NCBI GenBank assembly: GCA_029838215.1
Contig: JALGVI010000025.1
Coordinates: 1 to 35,744, forward strand
Origin: Candidatus Helarchaeota archaeon
GTDB taxonomy: Archaea; Asgardarchaeota; Lokiarchaeia; Helarchaeales; RDOG01
Length of the DNA stretch: 35,744 bases
Reading direction: 5' to 3'
Below are positions 1 to 8,595 of the stretch, one piece after another; position 1 is the stretch's first letter; every line of letters starts with the position of its first letter. Under the pieces are notes generated by a model that worked only from the letters and a program-made list of their open reading frames with translations, searched no databases and had not been told where the DNA came from. Made by a program: the position numbers and the translations under genes.

Positions 1-1861
1 TTAAAGAAACCACGGCGAGAACTAACATGGATAGGTAGGGATCCAGAGGCACTTCAATAATTTTCCACGGTAAGAGCATTTCCATTGATTTAATACCGAA
101 AATGTCAAAATCTTTTTGAATCCAAGCCAAGGTCATCTTGTTATAATAGAAATTTGGGTACGAAACGATAAGAGGCAACTCGGATCGTGTTAGAAGCGGT
201 AGGAAACTAAACAGGACACTGACTTGAGACAGCACGATGGGAATGATTATGCCAATTGCCATGTTAAAAATAATGGAACCAATTATTGTCAAGCTTAGCA
301 TTGCGAGCGTGGTGAAGAAACCTATTAGAAAACAATAGCCACCAATTGAGAATATGTCTACCCAATAAGTCCAGCGAGTGAGGAAGAATGGCAGACCGGA
401 TAAGGCGATTGACAGACCAGATACTGCAGATCCGATAGCAAGGACAAGGATCGTGGGAAGAACACGTCCCCAAAAATACTCCCAACGCCGAATTGGTTTG
501 GAAAGAAACCACGATAACGTCCCATTCTTCAGACCTGGCATCATGAAAGCTCCGAGCATAATGGCAATTATCATTGGATAATAGATGAGCCAAAGTCCTG
601 AAAACACCGTTGCAACAGACGTTCTGTGAGTGTCGATTGAAAGCAGTGTAGAGGATTGACCTTGAAATGCCGCGGTTAAAAATCCCATGGTGAAATCCGA
701 AATAAATATGAAAAGTCCGGGCAGGATATTTATCCCCAAGATTATGATGCTACTCCATTTTTTATCATTGAAAGTATTTGAAATGATTTTATCCATTGTA
801 ATAATGGTTTCGTGCTTTCTTTTATGCCTGATGAACAAATAAGCACCCACGATGGCACCCGTTATTATTAAAAGCACGATCAGGAAAGAAACCAACGGAA
901 AGATGGCATAATTCACGACTTCAATGGAAGCCGTTGCTTCAAAGGTATTGCCATAAGCATCGGTCCCGTTAATGGTGAATTCGTGATTGCCAGCAGCAAC
1001 TTCAATGAAAATAGAGCCATTATAGACATCATAATATCCACTTCCATTAATGGTCGTGAAGTAGTTTCCATCAATGAAGATGTCAAAAGATATGTTTAAA
1101 TATCCATCAATTATGGGTGAATCATATGCACTCCACGTCAAATTTACGGAACGGTCGCCCGTGCTCGGCACGTAATCACCGTATGATAATGGACTTGAAA
1201 TCTGAACGAAAGGAAGCGAGTTGTCATTCAATATCAGGATGGTAGAACCCGTGATTAAAACCTGTGAAGAGCCCAAGATGTCCAATTGATTGATTGTCGA
1301 ATTATCGATGGTCAAAATGCCCTGAACTCCCCATTCAAGCAATTGCGTGACTTGGGAATCTTCAATGATTTCCATTGTCCCGGTGACATAGGTGAAAAAA
1401 ATCGTTAATTCCTTCGTATTCCTTGCCCAAATAGTAGAAACGGTTGAATTTTGAATATATGTCGTTGATGTTTCTTCACCAAACAGGGTATCGATAACAG
1501 TACGGTTATATACGGTCACGTTTGACGTTCCTGATGCAATCAGGCTTCCATTTATCGTGCAATTATTGACGTATAATTGTGCCTGATTATCCACGCGGAT
1601 GTTGCCATTCACGGTGACATTTTCCAGATTAACTCGTGCAGTATCAATTACAAACATGCTATCATTAATGACAATGTCTTCATATGTCGTGGTTCCAGTA
1701 TCGTTTACAATGCTTGTTGTCGATATTTCTGCCAGTGGGTCGGGAAATAGACCATTTGTCTTGCCATTGGAATTTGCAGACATGTCGGTAATGCTAATGA
1801 TGAATGCCAGGCTGAAAAGAAGAGCAAGGCAAGTAATGACCATGAGACTTTTTCTCTTCAA
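1..1861 (-). CDS. ABC-2 type transporter permease with N-terminal extracellular beta-solenoid-like domain (partial, runs off left edge)
   Basis: The frame is open from position 1861 to the window edge, about 620 codons with no stop. The start is a TTG at 1861-1859 that overlaps the stop of the upstream ATPase gene as TTGA. A GGAGGT lies at 1876-1871, nine bases upstream. Residues about 5-25 form a signal/anchor helix. Residues about 40-215 are short, N/T/I/V-rich repeated strands of the NosD/parallel beta-helix kind, followed by an Ig/FnIII-like stretch to about 310. A membrane helix follows at about 317-340. After a cytoplasmic linker come further hydrophobic helices and the segment GTLSWFLSKPIRRWEY (about 447-462), which matches the cytoplasmic motif of ABC-2 permeases. 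It most likely pairs with the ATPase as an exporter or membrane-remodelling transporter; the substrate is unknown. The C-terminal helices lie outside the window. Confidence 0.85.
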   Translation of the reverse strand, partial: MKRKSLMVITCLALLFSLAFIISITDMSANSNGKTNGLFPDPLAEISTTSIVNDTGTTTYEDIVINDSMFVIDTARVNLENVTVNGNIRVDNQAQLYVNNCTINGSLIASGTSNVTVYNRTVIDTLFGEETSTTYIQNSTVSTIWARNTKELTIFFTYVTGTMEIIEDSQVTQLLEWGVQGILTIDNSTINQLDILGSSQVLITGSTILILNDNSLPFVQISSPLSYGDYVPSTGDRSVNLTWSAYDSPIIDGYLNISFDIFIDGNYFTTINGSGYYDVYNGSIFIEVAAGNHEFTINGTDAYGNTFEATASIEVVNYAIFPLVSFLIVLLIITGAIVGAYLFIRHKRKHETIITMDKIISNTFNDKKWSSIIILGINILPGLFIFISDFTMGFLTAAFQGQSSTLLSIDTHRTSVATVFSGLWLIYYPMIIAIMLGAFMMPGLKNGTLSWFLSKPIRRWEYFWGRVLPTILVLAIGSAVSGLSIALSGLPFFLTRWTYWVDIFSIGGYCFLIGFFTTLAMLSLTIIGSIIFNMAIGIIIPIVLSQVSVLFSFLPLLTRSELPLIVSYPNFYYNKMTLAWIQKDFDIFGIKSMEMLLPWKIIEVPLDPYLSMLVLAVVSL

Positions 1862-2817
1862 GCTTTCGCGACCTCCTTAGCAGAGTTGTTTTCAAGTACT
1901 TTCATGAATATGTCTTCAATCTCCATTCCAGAACCGATGAAATCAATTATTGGCATGTGGTTTTCGAGCGAAAACCGTGACAAAAAATTCCACGTGGCTT
2001 CACGATCGCTTGTTTTCACGATCAGGTATTTTTCATCGTCCACGATGTCCTGAATGAAATCCTTGCTTTCCAAAGCCTTTCGAATACGGTCATCCTTCGG
2101 ACGAATTTTAATCATGTTTTCTCCGAAGAGTTTTTGAAGGTGATTTATGGTACCTTCGGCGAAAAGGCGACCTTTGTTGAGAATTCCAATATGATCAGCA
2201 TTCATTTTCTGGACTTCTGGCAAGATGTGCGTGGAGACAAAAATTGTCTTGCCTTCTTTTTTCAATTGTTTGAGCAAGTCGATAATATGTGACCGTCCTA
2301 ACGGATCTAAGTTAGAAGTGATTTCATCTAAGATCAAGAGGTCAGGATCGTTCATGAGTGCTTGGGCTATCCCGATTCGTTGCTTCATTCCTGCAGAATA
2401 TTTACCGATTGCTCGGTGCCGAGCTTCTACCAAGTTGACGAGATTTAATATCTTTGAAATTCTCGTTTGAATTTCATTTTTTGAAAAGTTGAAAATCTTT
2501 CCAACGTATCGAAGAAGTTTTTCACCGGAATATTCACGAAAATAGACGGGATGCTCGGGCACGTAACCGATGTTCCTGAATACCCGGGTTTTGTTTTTCT
2601 TGACTTCTTGACCGAACAGCTGTATCCTTCCAGATGTGGGAAATAGTGAATCAACTAACATTTTAATGGTTGTTGTTTTTCCAGCACCATTTGGACCTAA
2701 ATATCCATAAATAATCCCGGTTGGCACTTTTAGGTTAAGATCGTTAACTGCAATTACTTTACCGAACTTTTTGGTAAGATTATCCGTTTCTATGGCCAGA
2801 TCTTTCATTTTTTTCAC
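1858..2817 (-). CDS. ABC transporter ATP-binding protein (ABC-2/NatA/CcmA type)
   Basis: This 319-residue protein has a complete ABC nucleotide-binding domain: Walker A GPNGAGKTT (41-49), signature YSAGMKQR (about 140-147), Walker B LLILDE (160-165) and the H-loop STHIL. The roughly 100-residue C-terminal tail, with a beta-rich part ending in EIEDIFMKVLENN, is typical of exporter ATPases that partner with ABC-2 permeases. It powers transport by ATP hydrolysis at the inner face of the membrane. The permease gene follows directly with a 4-base overlap, so the two are translationally coupled. The first codon given is GTG at 2817. The ATG three codons in (2808) has GGGTG six bases upstream and may be the real start. 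The family assignment is firm; the substrate is not known. Confidence 0.95.
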   Translation of the reverse strand: MKKMKDLAIETDNLTKKFGKVIAVNDLNLKVPTGIIYGYLGPNGAGKTTTIKMLVDSLFPTSGRIQLFGQEVKKNKTRVFRNIGYVPEHPVYFREYSGEKLLRYVGKIFNFSKNEIQTRISKILNLVNLVEARHRAIGKYSAGMKQRIGIAQALMNDPDLLILDEITSNLDPLGRSHIIDLLKQLKKEGKTIFVSTHILPEVQKMNADHIGILNKGRLFAEGTINHLQKLFGENMIKIRPKDDRIRKALESKDFIQDIVDDEKYLIVKTSDREATWNFLSRFSLENHMPIIDFIGSGMEIEDIFMKVLENNSAKEVAKA

Positions 2818-2980
2818 CCATCCATGAATTAATCAGTAATATTAAAAACATGACCGACAGCTAACTACATTAAAAATATGACGATATTTATGTTTATTTA
2901 TGCAATAATTTAAAAATAAAATAAAAATGCTCCTTTGATATTTAATCTTGAGGAGATCTGATGTAAGGACAAGCAAGGTG

Positions 2981-3835
2981 ATGACCTTGTATAAATTCAA
3001 AACACTTCTATTCGAAACAAATGAAAAAGGGATTGGCATTATAACTTTAAATCGTCCTGAAAAACTAAATGCCATTTCATTTCGAATGATAGAAGAGTTA
3101 CATGATTTATTGGATGATCTTCAGGTTAATTTGGATTGTAGAGTCATTATCTTAAGGGGAATAGGTAGGGCTTTTTCTGCAGGACTGGATTTGAAAGAAG
3201 CCAGTTATTTTGTATCAAAAAAGAAGCCGAAAGAGCTTCAAAAATTTTACTTCATGCAGGTACCCGATAAGATCAAGGCGAAGGCTTACTTCTTATGGCG
3301 CATCAGCCATTTGACGGTAAAAATGCGGAAAATCAGCCAACCAATCATTTCAATGATTAATGGTATTGCATCAGGAGGAGGTTTTGCCCTGACGATGGCT
3401 ACGGATATTCGGATTGCAAGCGAAAATTCCAAGTTTAATAATGCATTCATCAAGATTGGAGTTACAGGGGGAGACCTCGGAAGCAGTTACATGTTGCCAC
3501 GACTGATTGGATCATCTCGAGCCACGGAAATAATATATACGGGACGGTTCGTTGATGCAAAAGAGGCAGAACGCATCGGCTTTATATCTAAAGTTGTTAA
3601 AGAAGATAAATTACTGGAGACGGCTCTAGAAATGGCAGGTCAGATGCTAAAAGCAAGCCCACTTGGTTTGAGAATGACAAAAGAAGTGCTCAACTTGTCA
3701 ATGGATGCTCCGAGCCTTGAGACCCTAATTCAGCTGGAGAATCGCGCGCAAGCAATCTGCATGACTTCAAAGGATGTCGTGGAAGGCACGCTCGCTTGGT
3801 ACGACAGGAGAGACCCGAAATATTCAAAACGATGA
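2981..3835 (+). CDS. Enoyl-CoA hydratase/isomerase family protein (crotonase fold) lacking the usual catalytic glutamates
   Basis: This 284-residue crotonase-superfamily enzyme acts on acyl-CoA thioesters. The two oxyanion-hole segments are present: AFSAGLDLKE (about 64-73) and NGIASGGGFAL (about 127-137). The pair of glutamates that hydrate the double bond in classical enoyl-CoA hydratase (rat Glu144 and Glu164) appear as Ala136 and Phe156. An Asp is present in GVTGGDLGSS (Asp165), as in crotonases that act as isomerases or dienoyl-CoA isomerases. The frame is open upstream to a TTG at 2948, but ATG 2981 places the conserved N-terminal strand correctly. An A/T-rich divergent promoter region (2818-2947) separates it from the ABC genes. 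It is followed nine bases later by an E1-like gene. The reaction could be isomerisation or hydrolysis rather than hydration. Confidence 0.9.
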   Translation: MTLYKFKTLLFETNEKGIGIITLNRPEKLNAISFRMIEELHDLLDDLQVNLDCRVIILRGIGRAFSAGLDLKEASYFVSKKKPKELQKFYFMQVPDKIKAKAYFLWRISHLTVKMRKISQPIISMINGIASGGGFALTMATDIRIASENSKFNNAFIKIGVTGGDLGSSYMLPRLIGSSRATEIIYTGRFVDAKEAERIGFISKVVKEDKLLETALEMAGQMLKASPLGLRMTKEVLNLSMDAPSLETLIQLENRAQAICMTSKDVVEGTLAWYDRRDPKYSKR

Positions 3836-3844
3836 GTTGATCAC

Positions 3845-4663
3845 GTGCTGGATCGTGACAGGTCAGAATTCTTCGATAGACAGCGTTTAATTAAATGGTG
3901 GGATCAGTCCAAATTAAAGAGAGCGAAGATTCTCGTTCTTGGAGTTGGAGGCATAGGAACTCATGTTGCCCTTGGTTGTTGTAGGAGTGGCATCGGAGCA
4001 CTTCACCTGATTGACAACGATCACGTTGAACCTTCAAATCTTAACAGGCAAGTTCTATATTCAAAGACCGATATTAACTCACGTAAGGTCCGGGTTGCAA
4101 AAGAAAACCTAAAACAACAGCATGATTTGACAACGAGCATTCAGGCACATAACTTGGATATCTTTGAACGATGGCAAGATTTTATCTCCATCTTGGAAGG
4201 AGTTGATGTGGTGATGAATGGATTGGATTGTCCGGAAACGAAAAGACTTGCCGTGGCCAGTGCGTGTTTAAAGAAAGAGATACCAATGATATATGCAGGG
4301 ACTGATACCATTTCGGGCAGTTCAGGGATGATTATTTTCCAAGATTCAGCTCAAGGACCGTGTTACAATTGCCTGCAGGATACCACGTCCCTTGTAAAGC
4401 AAGACTATCTTTCTCTCCTCTCGCCCGCGCGGATACTCGAACTGGATTCAATACCAATAATGGAATTAACCAAGCAGCACGACACACAACCAGCTGCCAC
4501 GTCGTTTCCTGCGGCTTCAATCATTGCAGGATTGGCTCTTTCTCAACTCATTAAGTTATTGCACGACGTCCCCGTGCCGCACAGAATCATCTGTGACATA
4601 CTAAATCTTCAATTAGAGCAATGGTTCCTCGAGCGCGTTGCCAATTGTCGGACATGTGGATAA
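3845..4663 (+). CDS. E1-like ubiquitin-like-protein adenylyltransferase (ThiF/MoeB/HesA family)
   Basis: This 272-residue E1-like enzyme adenylates the C-terminal glycine of a ubiquitin-like sulfur carrier (MoaD, ThiS, TtuB or SAMP). Visible features are the nucleotide-binding GVGGIG (33-38), IDNDHVEPSNLNRQ with the Arg finger at 68, and Lys81 in the SRKVRVA helix. Zinc-ligand pairs CYNC (173/176) and CRTC (268/271) are present, as in MoeB. No cysteine is evident at the position that forms a thioester or acyl-disulfide in ThiF. The GTG start lies nine bases after the crotonase stop, so the two are probably co-transcribed. The likely partner is the GGG-ending protein encoded at 7430-7750, which would serve tRNA thiolation and/or pterin-cofactor synthesis. 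The specific partner is inference. Confidence 0.9.
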   Translation: MLDRDRSEFFDRQRLIKWWDQSKLKRAKILVLGVGGIGTHVALGCCRSGIGALHLIDNDHVEPSNLNRQVLYSKTDINSRKVRVAKENLKQQHDLTTSIQAHNLDIFERWQDFISILEGVDVVMNGLDCPETKRLAVASACLKKEIPMIYAGTDTISGSSGMIIFQDSAQGPCYNCLQDTTSLVKQDYLSLLSPARILELDSIPIMELTKQHDTQPAATSFPAASIIAGLALSQLIKLLHDVPVPHRIICDILNLQLEQWFLERVANCRTCG

Positions 4664-4880
4664 AATGAGAGATGGATTTGAAAGAAATCCTCAAATTCTT
4701 GCGGATAGTTCGAAACAAAATACTTATTGCAACGTGATCGTGGAACGTCATGTATGGCGAGACATGAAGACTAATGATTATTTTTTAATATAGATTAAAG
4801 CTAATGTAATCAAATAACCTGAGAATTTTATTTTATCAGAAGAAGAAAATCAAAAAAAAATCCAAATGGAAAGGATTTGA

Positions 4881-6767
4881 ATGTTAGGATATAGCCAGAG
4901 AGCTTTAAGAATAGATTTGACGAATAACAACATAACGACCGAAAAAATAAGTGATGAATTCTGTGAGAATTATGTCGGTGGTTATGGTTTCGCAGCGAAA
5001 ATACTTTGGGATGAATTGCCTCCAAACACGGATCCCCTATCGCCTGATAACATCCTGATCTATGCCATTGGACCGGCACAGGCATCATTGCTTCCTACGG
5101 CTTCTAAATACGGCGTTTTTGCCAAGTCACCGTTAACGGATGTTTTCGGTCTCTCAATTTCAAGTGGAACTGTTGGAATGCAAATGCGGCAAGCAGAATA
5201 TGATATGGTCATAATTAAGGGAAAAGCTGCCGAACCCGTTTATATTTTCATTGACGATGATAACATTGAAATCAGAGATGCCTCAAAATATTGGGGGTCT
5301 GAGTCAAATGTGTCAAAAGATACATTCGAAACAGAAGATTTGATTCGTGAAGAGTTAGGCGATTCTAGAATTGCAGTTGCATCTATCGGTGTGGCAGGTG
5401 AAAAACTCAGTCGCATAGCTTGCATCACTAACGACCGTGGAAGGCAAGCAGGACGGACTGGCATGGGAGCAGTCATGGGATCAAAAAATTTGAAAGCCCT
5501 TGCTTTTCGCGGTTCCCATGACATAAAAATCGGTCCCAATAAAAAAGAAATCATGGCAAAATACTTAGATCTCATAAAACGGGCAAACGGACCAAAAACA
5601 GAAAAATATAGAGACTTGGGCACGCCAGTAAATACGCTGAAATTCAATAAATTAGGCGTATTACCCACCCGAAATTTCCAAACGGGATACTTCGAAGAAG
5701 CGGAAGCCATAAGCGGCGAGAAAATGGCGGAAAAACCGTGGGTGGTAAAGAAAGTTGCTTGTGCTAAATGTCCCATTGCCTGTGATCACTTATGTCTTGT
5801 CAAGGAAGGACCCTTTAAAGGGCACATAAGTTCCGTGGATTTTGAAAGCATTTTTGCCTTGGGAAGCTGTTGTGGTGTAGGAGACATGGCTGCTGTCATC
5901 ACTGCCATAGATTATTGTGATCGATTGGGCATTGATACCATGTCAGGAGGTGTCACGGTTGCCTTTGGAATGGAAGCTTACGAAAAGGGCCTATTGACGA
6001 AGGAAGATACTAATGGTGCCGATCTCCGTTTTGGAAATGCGGAAGCAATGGTTCAATGCGTGAAAGATCTTTGTAACAGAAGTTCTAATGCAGGTGATAT
6101 TTTAGCGGAGGGAACACGAAGAGCGGCATGGAAGCTCGGAAAAGATTCCATTAAATATGCAATGCAGGTTAAAGGACTCGAATTGCCGGGATATGTTGTG
6201 AGAGGGCTAAAGACCGCCGCATTAGGGTTCGGCGTTTCCATTCGGGGTGGTTGCCACTTGCGAAACGGTGCATATTCACCCGATATTGGTGGTAAGGTCG
6301 ACAGACTTATTGAAGAACCAGATCGTTATAAACACGTCATCCCTGTAGAGAATCTTTATGCCATCATTGACAGCCTCATTGTTTGCAAGTTCACGCGTGG
6401 TATTTATTCAGGAAATGCGGAAATCGCAGAGTGCGTCCAAATGATAACGGACATACAAATGGATGAAGCGAAACTTATCAAGACAGGAGAACGAATCGTA
6501 AACCTATCAAAATGTTTCAACATCCGAGAATTAGGATACGAAAAGAAATTTACGCCCAAGGATTATGACATGCTACCCGATCGTTGCTACGAAGAAGGCT
6601 TGACTAGCGGAGTGACAAAAGGCGTCAAGATTGACAAGAAAAAATACATTGAAATGGTTGAAAACTACTATAAGGCACGCGGTTGGGACAACGAAGGAAT
6701 TCCATCCAAAGCCAAACTCGACGAATTGGGAATCGGATTCGCAGCAGATGCGATCGGAGCCAAATAA
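4881..6767 (+). CDS. aor: Tungsten-containing aldehyde:ferredoxin oxidoreductase (AOR family)
   Basis: This 628-residue AOR-family enzyme would oxidise aldehydes to acids, or reduce acids, using a tungsto-bispterin cofactor and one [4Fe-4S] cluster in the cytoplasm. It has the AOR N-terminal signature VGGYGFAAKILWDELPP. The cluster-binding cysteines are CxxCxxxC at 294, 297 and 301, with a fourth at 502 (LIVCKFTRG). The length matches the family (about 600-620). The start is ATG 4881 with GGAAAGGA about six bases upstream. The 217-base region in front holds a TATA-like TTTTTAATATAG near 4783-4794. A ferredoxin-type subunit follows after 12 bases. The physiological aldehyde cannot be read from sequence; AOR, FOR, GOR or benzoyl-CoA-reductase-related roles would need a phylogeny. 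Confidence in the family is very high. Confidence 0.96.
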   Translation: MLGYSQRALRIDLTNNNITTEKISDEFCENYVGGYGFAAKILWDELPPNTDPLSPDNILIYAIGPAQASLLPTASKYGVFAKSPLTDVFGLSISSGTVGMQMRQAEYDMVIIKGKAAEPVYIFIDDDNIEIRDASKYWGSESNVSKDTFETEDLIREELGDSRIAVASIGVAGEKLSRIACITNDRGRQAGRTGMGAVMGSKNLKALAFRGSHDIKIGPNKKEIMAKYLDLIKRANGPKTEKYRDLGTPVNTLKFNKLGVLPTRNFQTGYFEEAEAISGEKMAEKPWVVKKVACAKCPIACDHLCLVKEGPFKGHISSVDFESIFALGSCCGVGDMAAVITAIDYCDRLGIDTMSGGVTVAFGMEAYEKGLLTKEDTNGADLRFGNAEAMVQCVKDLCNRSSNAGDILAEGTRRAAWKLGKDSIKYAMQVKGLELPGYVVRGLKTAALGFGVSIRGGCHLRNGAYSPDIGGKVDRLIEEPDRYKHVIPVENLYAIIDSLIVCKFTRGIYSGNAEIAECVQMITDIQMDEAKLIKTGERIVNLSKCFNIRELGYEKKFTPKDYDMLPDRCYEEGLTSGVTKGVKIDKKKYIEMVENYYKARGWDNEGIPSKAKLDELGIGFAADAIGAK

Positions 6768-6779
6768 AAGGAGTGAAAC

Positions 6780-7301
6780 ATGATGTTTAAACGAGATAGA
6801 AAAACTATCATTTGTGATGCAGAAAAATGCACGGGTTGTGAAATCTGCGAATTTGCCTGCTCCATTGAACACGACGATGTTTTCCAACAAATGCACTCCC
6901 GAATCAAACGTGTCAGGATCGAACCAATAATCAACTTTGCAATTAGTTGTCAATTCTGCAAGGACCCTGCCTGTGTTAGAGTATGTCCTCAGAAAGCATT
7001 ATCACAAGATGATGCCACGGGAAGAATCTTGGTCGATGAAAACAAGTGTGATGGTTGCGCATTCTGCATCAAGGCATGTCCTTTCGGAGCTATCATCATA
7101 AACATGCGGAATAACAAGGCTCAAATGTGTGATCAATGTTATGAACGCGAAGACGGTCCTGCTTGCGTGCAGTATTGTCCAAAAGAAGCGCTCATTTTCA
7201 CGACACTTGAGGCATATGCTGACGAAAAACGCTTTGATTCAGTAGAGAAACTCCTTAAGGAATATGCTGAAATAGGAGAACTCGAATCTCAAGCAAAATA
7301 A
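6780..7301 (+). CDS. Four-cluster ferredoxin-like iron-sulfur subunit (AOR-associated, HycB/DmsB-like)
   Basis: This 173-residue polyferredoxin has four Cys groups: CTGCEICEFAC, CQFCKDPACVRVCP, CDGCAFCIKACP and CDQCYEREDGPACVQYCP. The pattern is that of electron-transfer subunits of molybdenum/tungsten oxidoreductases (HycB, DmsB, AorA types) and should bind four [4Fe-4S] clusters. It follows AOR after 12 bases with AAAGGAG directly upstream, so it is very probably co-translated. It would pass electrons from the AOR catalytic subunit to ferredoxin or to another partner. A second ATG sits one codon in (6783). There is no signal peptide, so the protein is cytoplasmic. Confidence 0.93.
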   Translation: MMFKRDRKTIICDAEKCTGCEICEFACSIEHDDVFQQMHSRIKRVRIEPIINFAISCQFCKDPACVRVCPQKALSQDDATGRILVDENKCDGCAFCIKACPFGAIIINMRNNKAQMCDQCYEREDGPACVQYCPKEALIFTTLEAYADEKRFDSVEKLLKEYAEIGELESQAK

Positions 7302-7304
7302 ACT

Positions 7305-7347
7305 GTTATAAAACCTTTTTATTTTTATTTTTTAAAGAATTTTTTTC
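7305..7347 (+). terminator. T-tract terminator after the AOR operon
   Basis: Just after the ferredoxin stop comes a stretch with repeated T runs (near 7315-7335 and 7339-7347) and no strong stem. Archaeal transcription commonly terminates at such poly-T tracts. The next gene is on the opposite strand, so the operon should end here. Confidence 0.5.
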
Positions 7348-7429
7348 ACGTTAATTGTACCAATTCACGCGAATCAGTTTTTGGACCTTTCATTCCTGCA
7401 TGATGAATTGTTGTATCGAAAATACAGGC

Positions 7430-7750
7430 TTAGCCACCACCTTCAGGCGGAAAAATAACCAATTCTTGATTTTTATCTATTTTCAATTCAAGGCTTTCTT
7501 TTGTTGGTCGCAAGTGACGTCCATTTAAAACGTATGCCATTTCTTTATTCAAAATGTCGGGATTGTCGGGATCAAATACCCATTTCTTAAAATTTTCTCG
7601 TTCTTTTTCCCCCGCCAACTTTTGAATGGCTTCCGTGAGGATTTTTCGCACGCTCCACCCACTATTTTCGGCGACGAAGGAAATGATAACTTGCCGTGTA
7701 TTGACCTTCCGCTGTAGAACTCCTAGAAACGATATGGTAACAGAAACCAT
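7430..7750 (-). CDS. Ubiquitin-like sulfur carrier / small archaeal modifier (MoaD/TtuB/SAMP-like)
   Basis: This 106-residue protein has a beta-grasp layout and ends in FPPEGGG, the exposed C-terminal glycines (104-106) that E1-like enzymes adenylate and then thiocarboxylate. MoaD ends similarly (FPPVAGG). It is longer than bacterial MoaD (about 81 residues) because of a helical insertion around residues 28-65. The start is ATG 7750 with AGGTGAT about five bases upstream and a CTTTTATAA box at 7799-7791. It sits downstream of TtuA and TrmI on the same strand, which points to a TtuB-like role as sulfur donor for tRNA thiolation. Closeness to AOR would also fit tungstopterin synthesis or a SAMP-like protein modifier. 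The beta-grasp carrier call is firm; the pathway is inferred. Confidence 0.88.
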   Translation of the reverse strand: MVSVTISFLGVLQRKVNTRQVIISFVAENSGWSVRKILTEAIQKLAGEKERENFKKWVFDPDNPDILNKEMAYVLNGRHLRPTKESLELKIDKNQELVIFPPEGGG

Positions 7751-7762
7751 TGCTCATCACCT

Positions 7763-7799
7763 ATATGCTAATATAACAACGTAAATTCATTTATAAAAG
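7763..7799 (-). promoter_or_regulatory. Likely promoter of the ubiquitin-like gene
   Basis: On the minus strand CTTTTATAA (7799-7791) is a good archaeal TATA-box match. Initiation about 25 bases downstream would leave a short leader containing the AGGTGAT ribosome-binding site before ATG 7750. This suggests the gene can be expressed separately from the TtuA-TrmI pair. Confidence 0.4.
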
Positions 7800-7827
7800 T
7801 TTGACATGGATATTAGATTTAAGAGTT

Positions 7828-8595
7828 TTAAATCAATTTTCGAGCAAAAGTAATCCATCCCGTATGACCTACCATGCGACCAAGTGGACGAACCTTGTTT
7901 TTTTGAACTTGCCATTCTCGCACGAGCGTTTCGATTGTACGGATCTCTTTAAACCCATTTGTTAGTAAGGCATGGACTGCTTTATCGACCTGATCAATCG
8001 TGGGAGAATAATTTATGAGCATTCCTGATGGTTTTAAAGAATCTCGTGCAATGGGAATCACATCCCAAGGTGTGGCGAGATCAAGAATGATGACATCCAC
8101 GTCCCTTTCCGAAAAACCTTCCAGGGCATTGGCGTGTTTAATTTCAACGTAACCGTCCAATTTTAACCGCGTTAAGTTTTTTTGGGCAATCTTTATAAAA
8201 TCTTCACGAATCTCATATGCATATATTTTTCCTTCGGGACGGACAACATTTGCTAATGCCATTGTCAAGCCGGCACTTCCAATTCCGGATTCAATGACCC
8301 TTGAACCAGGTTCTATTCCACCAAACAATAGAATGAGTGCACTATCTTTTGGATAAATAATCTGCGATCCTCGCTTTGATTTCATTATATAGTCATGAAT
8401 GAGGGGTTTAAAAACGTAAAAATTCAGGTTCATTGAACTTTTGACGGTAATTCCATATGACTTACCGATCAATTCTCCGAGATTGACAATGCCATTTGAT
8501 GTATGGAACTGTTTATCTTCCACTTTTAGTAACCAGCGTCTACCACGCTCGGAAACAAGAAGCACGTGATCTCCTTCTTGGATAATTTTATTCAA
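7828..8595 (-). CDS. trmI: tRNA (adenine(58)-N1)-methyltransferase, archaeal TrmI
   Basis: This 255-residue SAM-dependent methyltransferase makes m1A58 (and in some archaea m1A57) in the tRNA T-loop. The N-terminal beta domain is followed by QIIYPKDSALILLFGGIEPG and the SAM-binding motif IESGIGSAGLTMALA (about 102-116). The acidic loop AYEIRED and the motif-IV region VDVIILDLATPWD are also visible, all typical of TrmI/Trm61. The length fits archaeal TrmI. The start is a TTG at 8595 that overlaps the end of the upstream TtuA gene by 8 bases, with GGAG in the TtuA 3' end as ribosome-binding site, so translation is coupled. In Thermus, m1A58 by TrmI stimulates thiolation of U54 by TtuA, which makes this pairing functionally coherent. 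Confidence 0.93.
   Translation of the reverse strand: MNKIIQEGDHVLLVSERGRRWLLKVEDKQFHTSNGIVNLGELIGKSYGITVKSSMNLNFYVFKPLIHDYIMKSKRGSQIIYPKDSALILLFGGIEPGSRVIESGIGSAGLTMALANVVRPEGKIYAYEIREDFIKIAQKNLTRLKLDGYVEIKHANALEGFSERDVDVIILDLATPWDVIPIARDSLKPSGMLINYSPTIDQVDKAVHALLTNGFKEIRTIETLVREWQVQKNKVRPLGRMVGHTGWITFARKLI

Noticed and set aside
264..593. Minus-strand 109-codon ORF
   Set aside because: It lies inside the continuous permease frame that runs from 1861 to the left edge on the same strand, in a different phase. The permease frame has membrane helices and the ABC-2 motif, so this one is a shadow.
1599..1880. Plus-strand 93-codon ORF
   Set aside because: Antisense to the N-terminal part of the permease; no ribosome-binding site and no recognisable domain.
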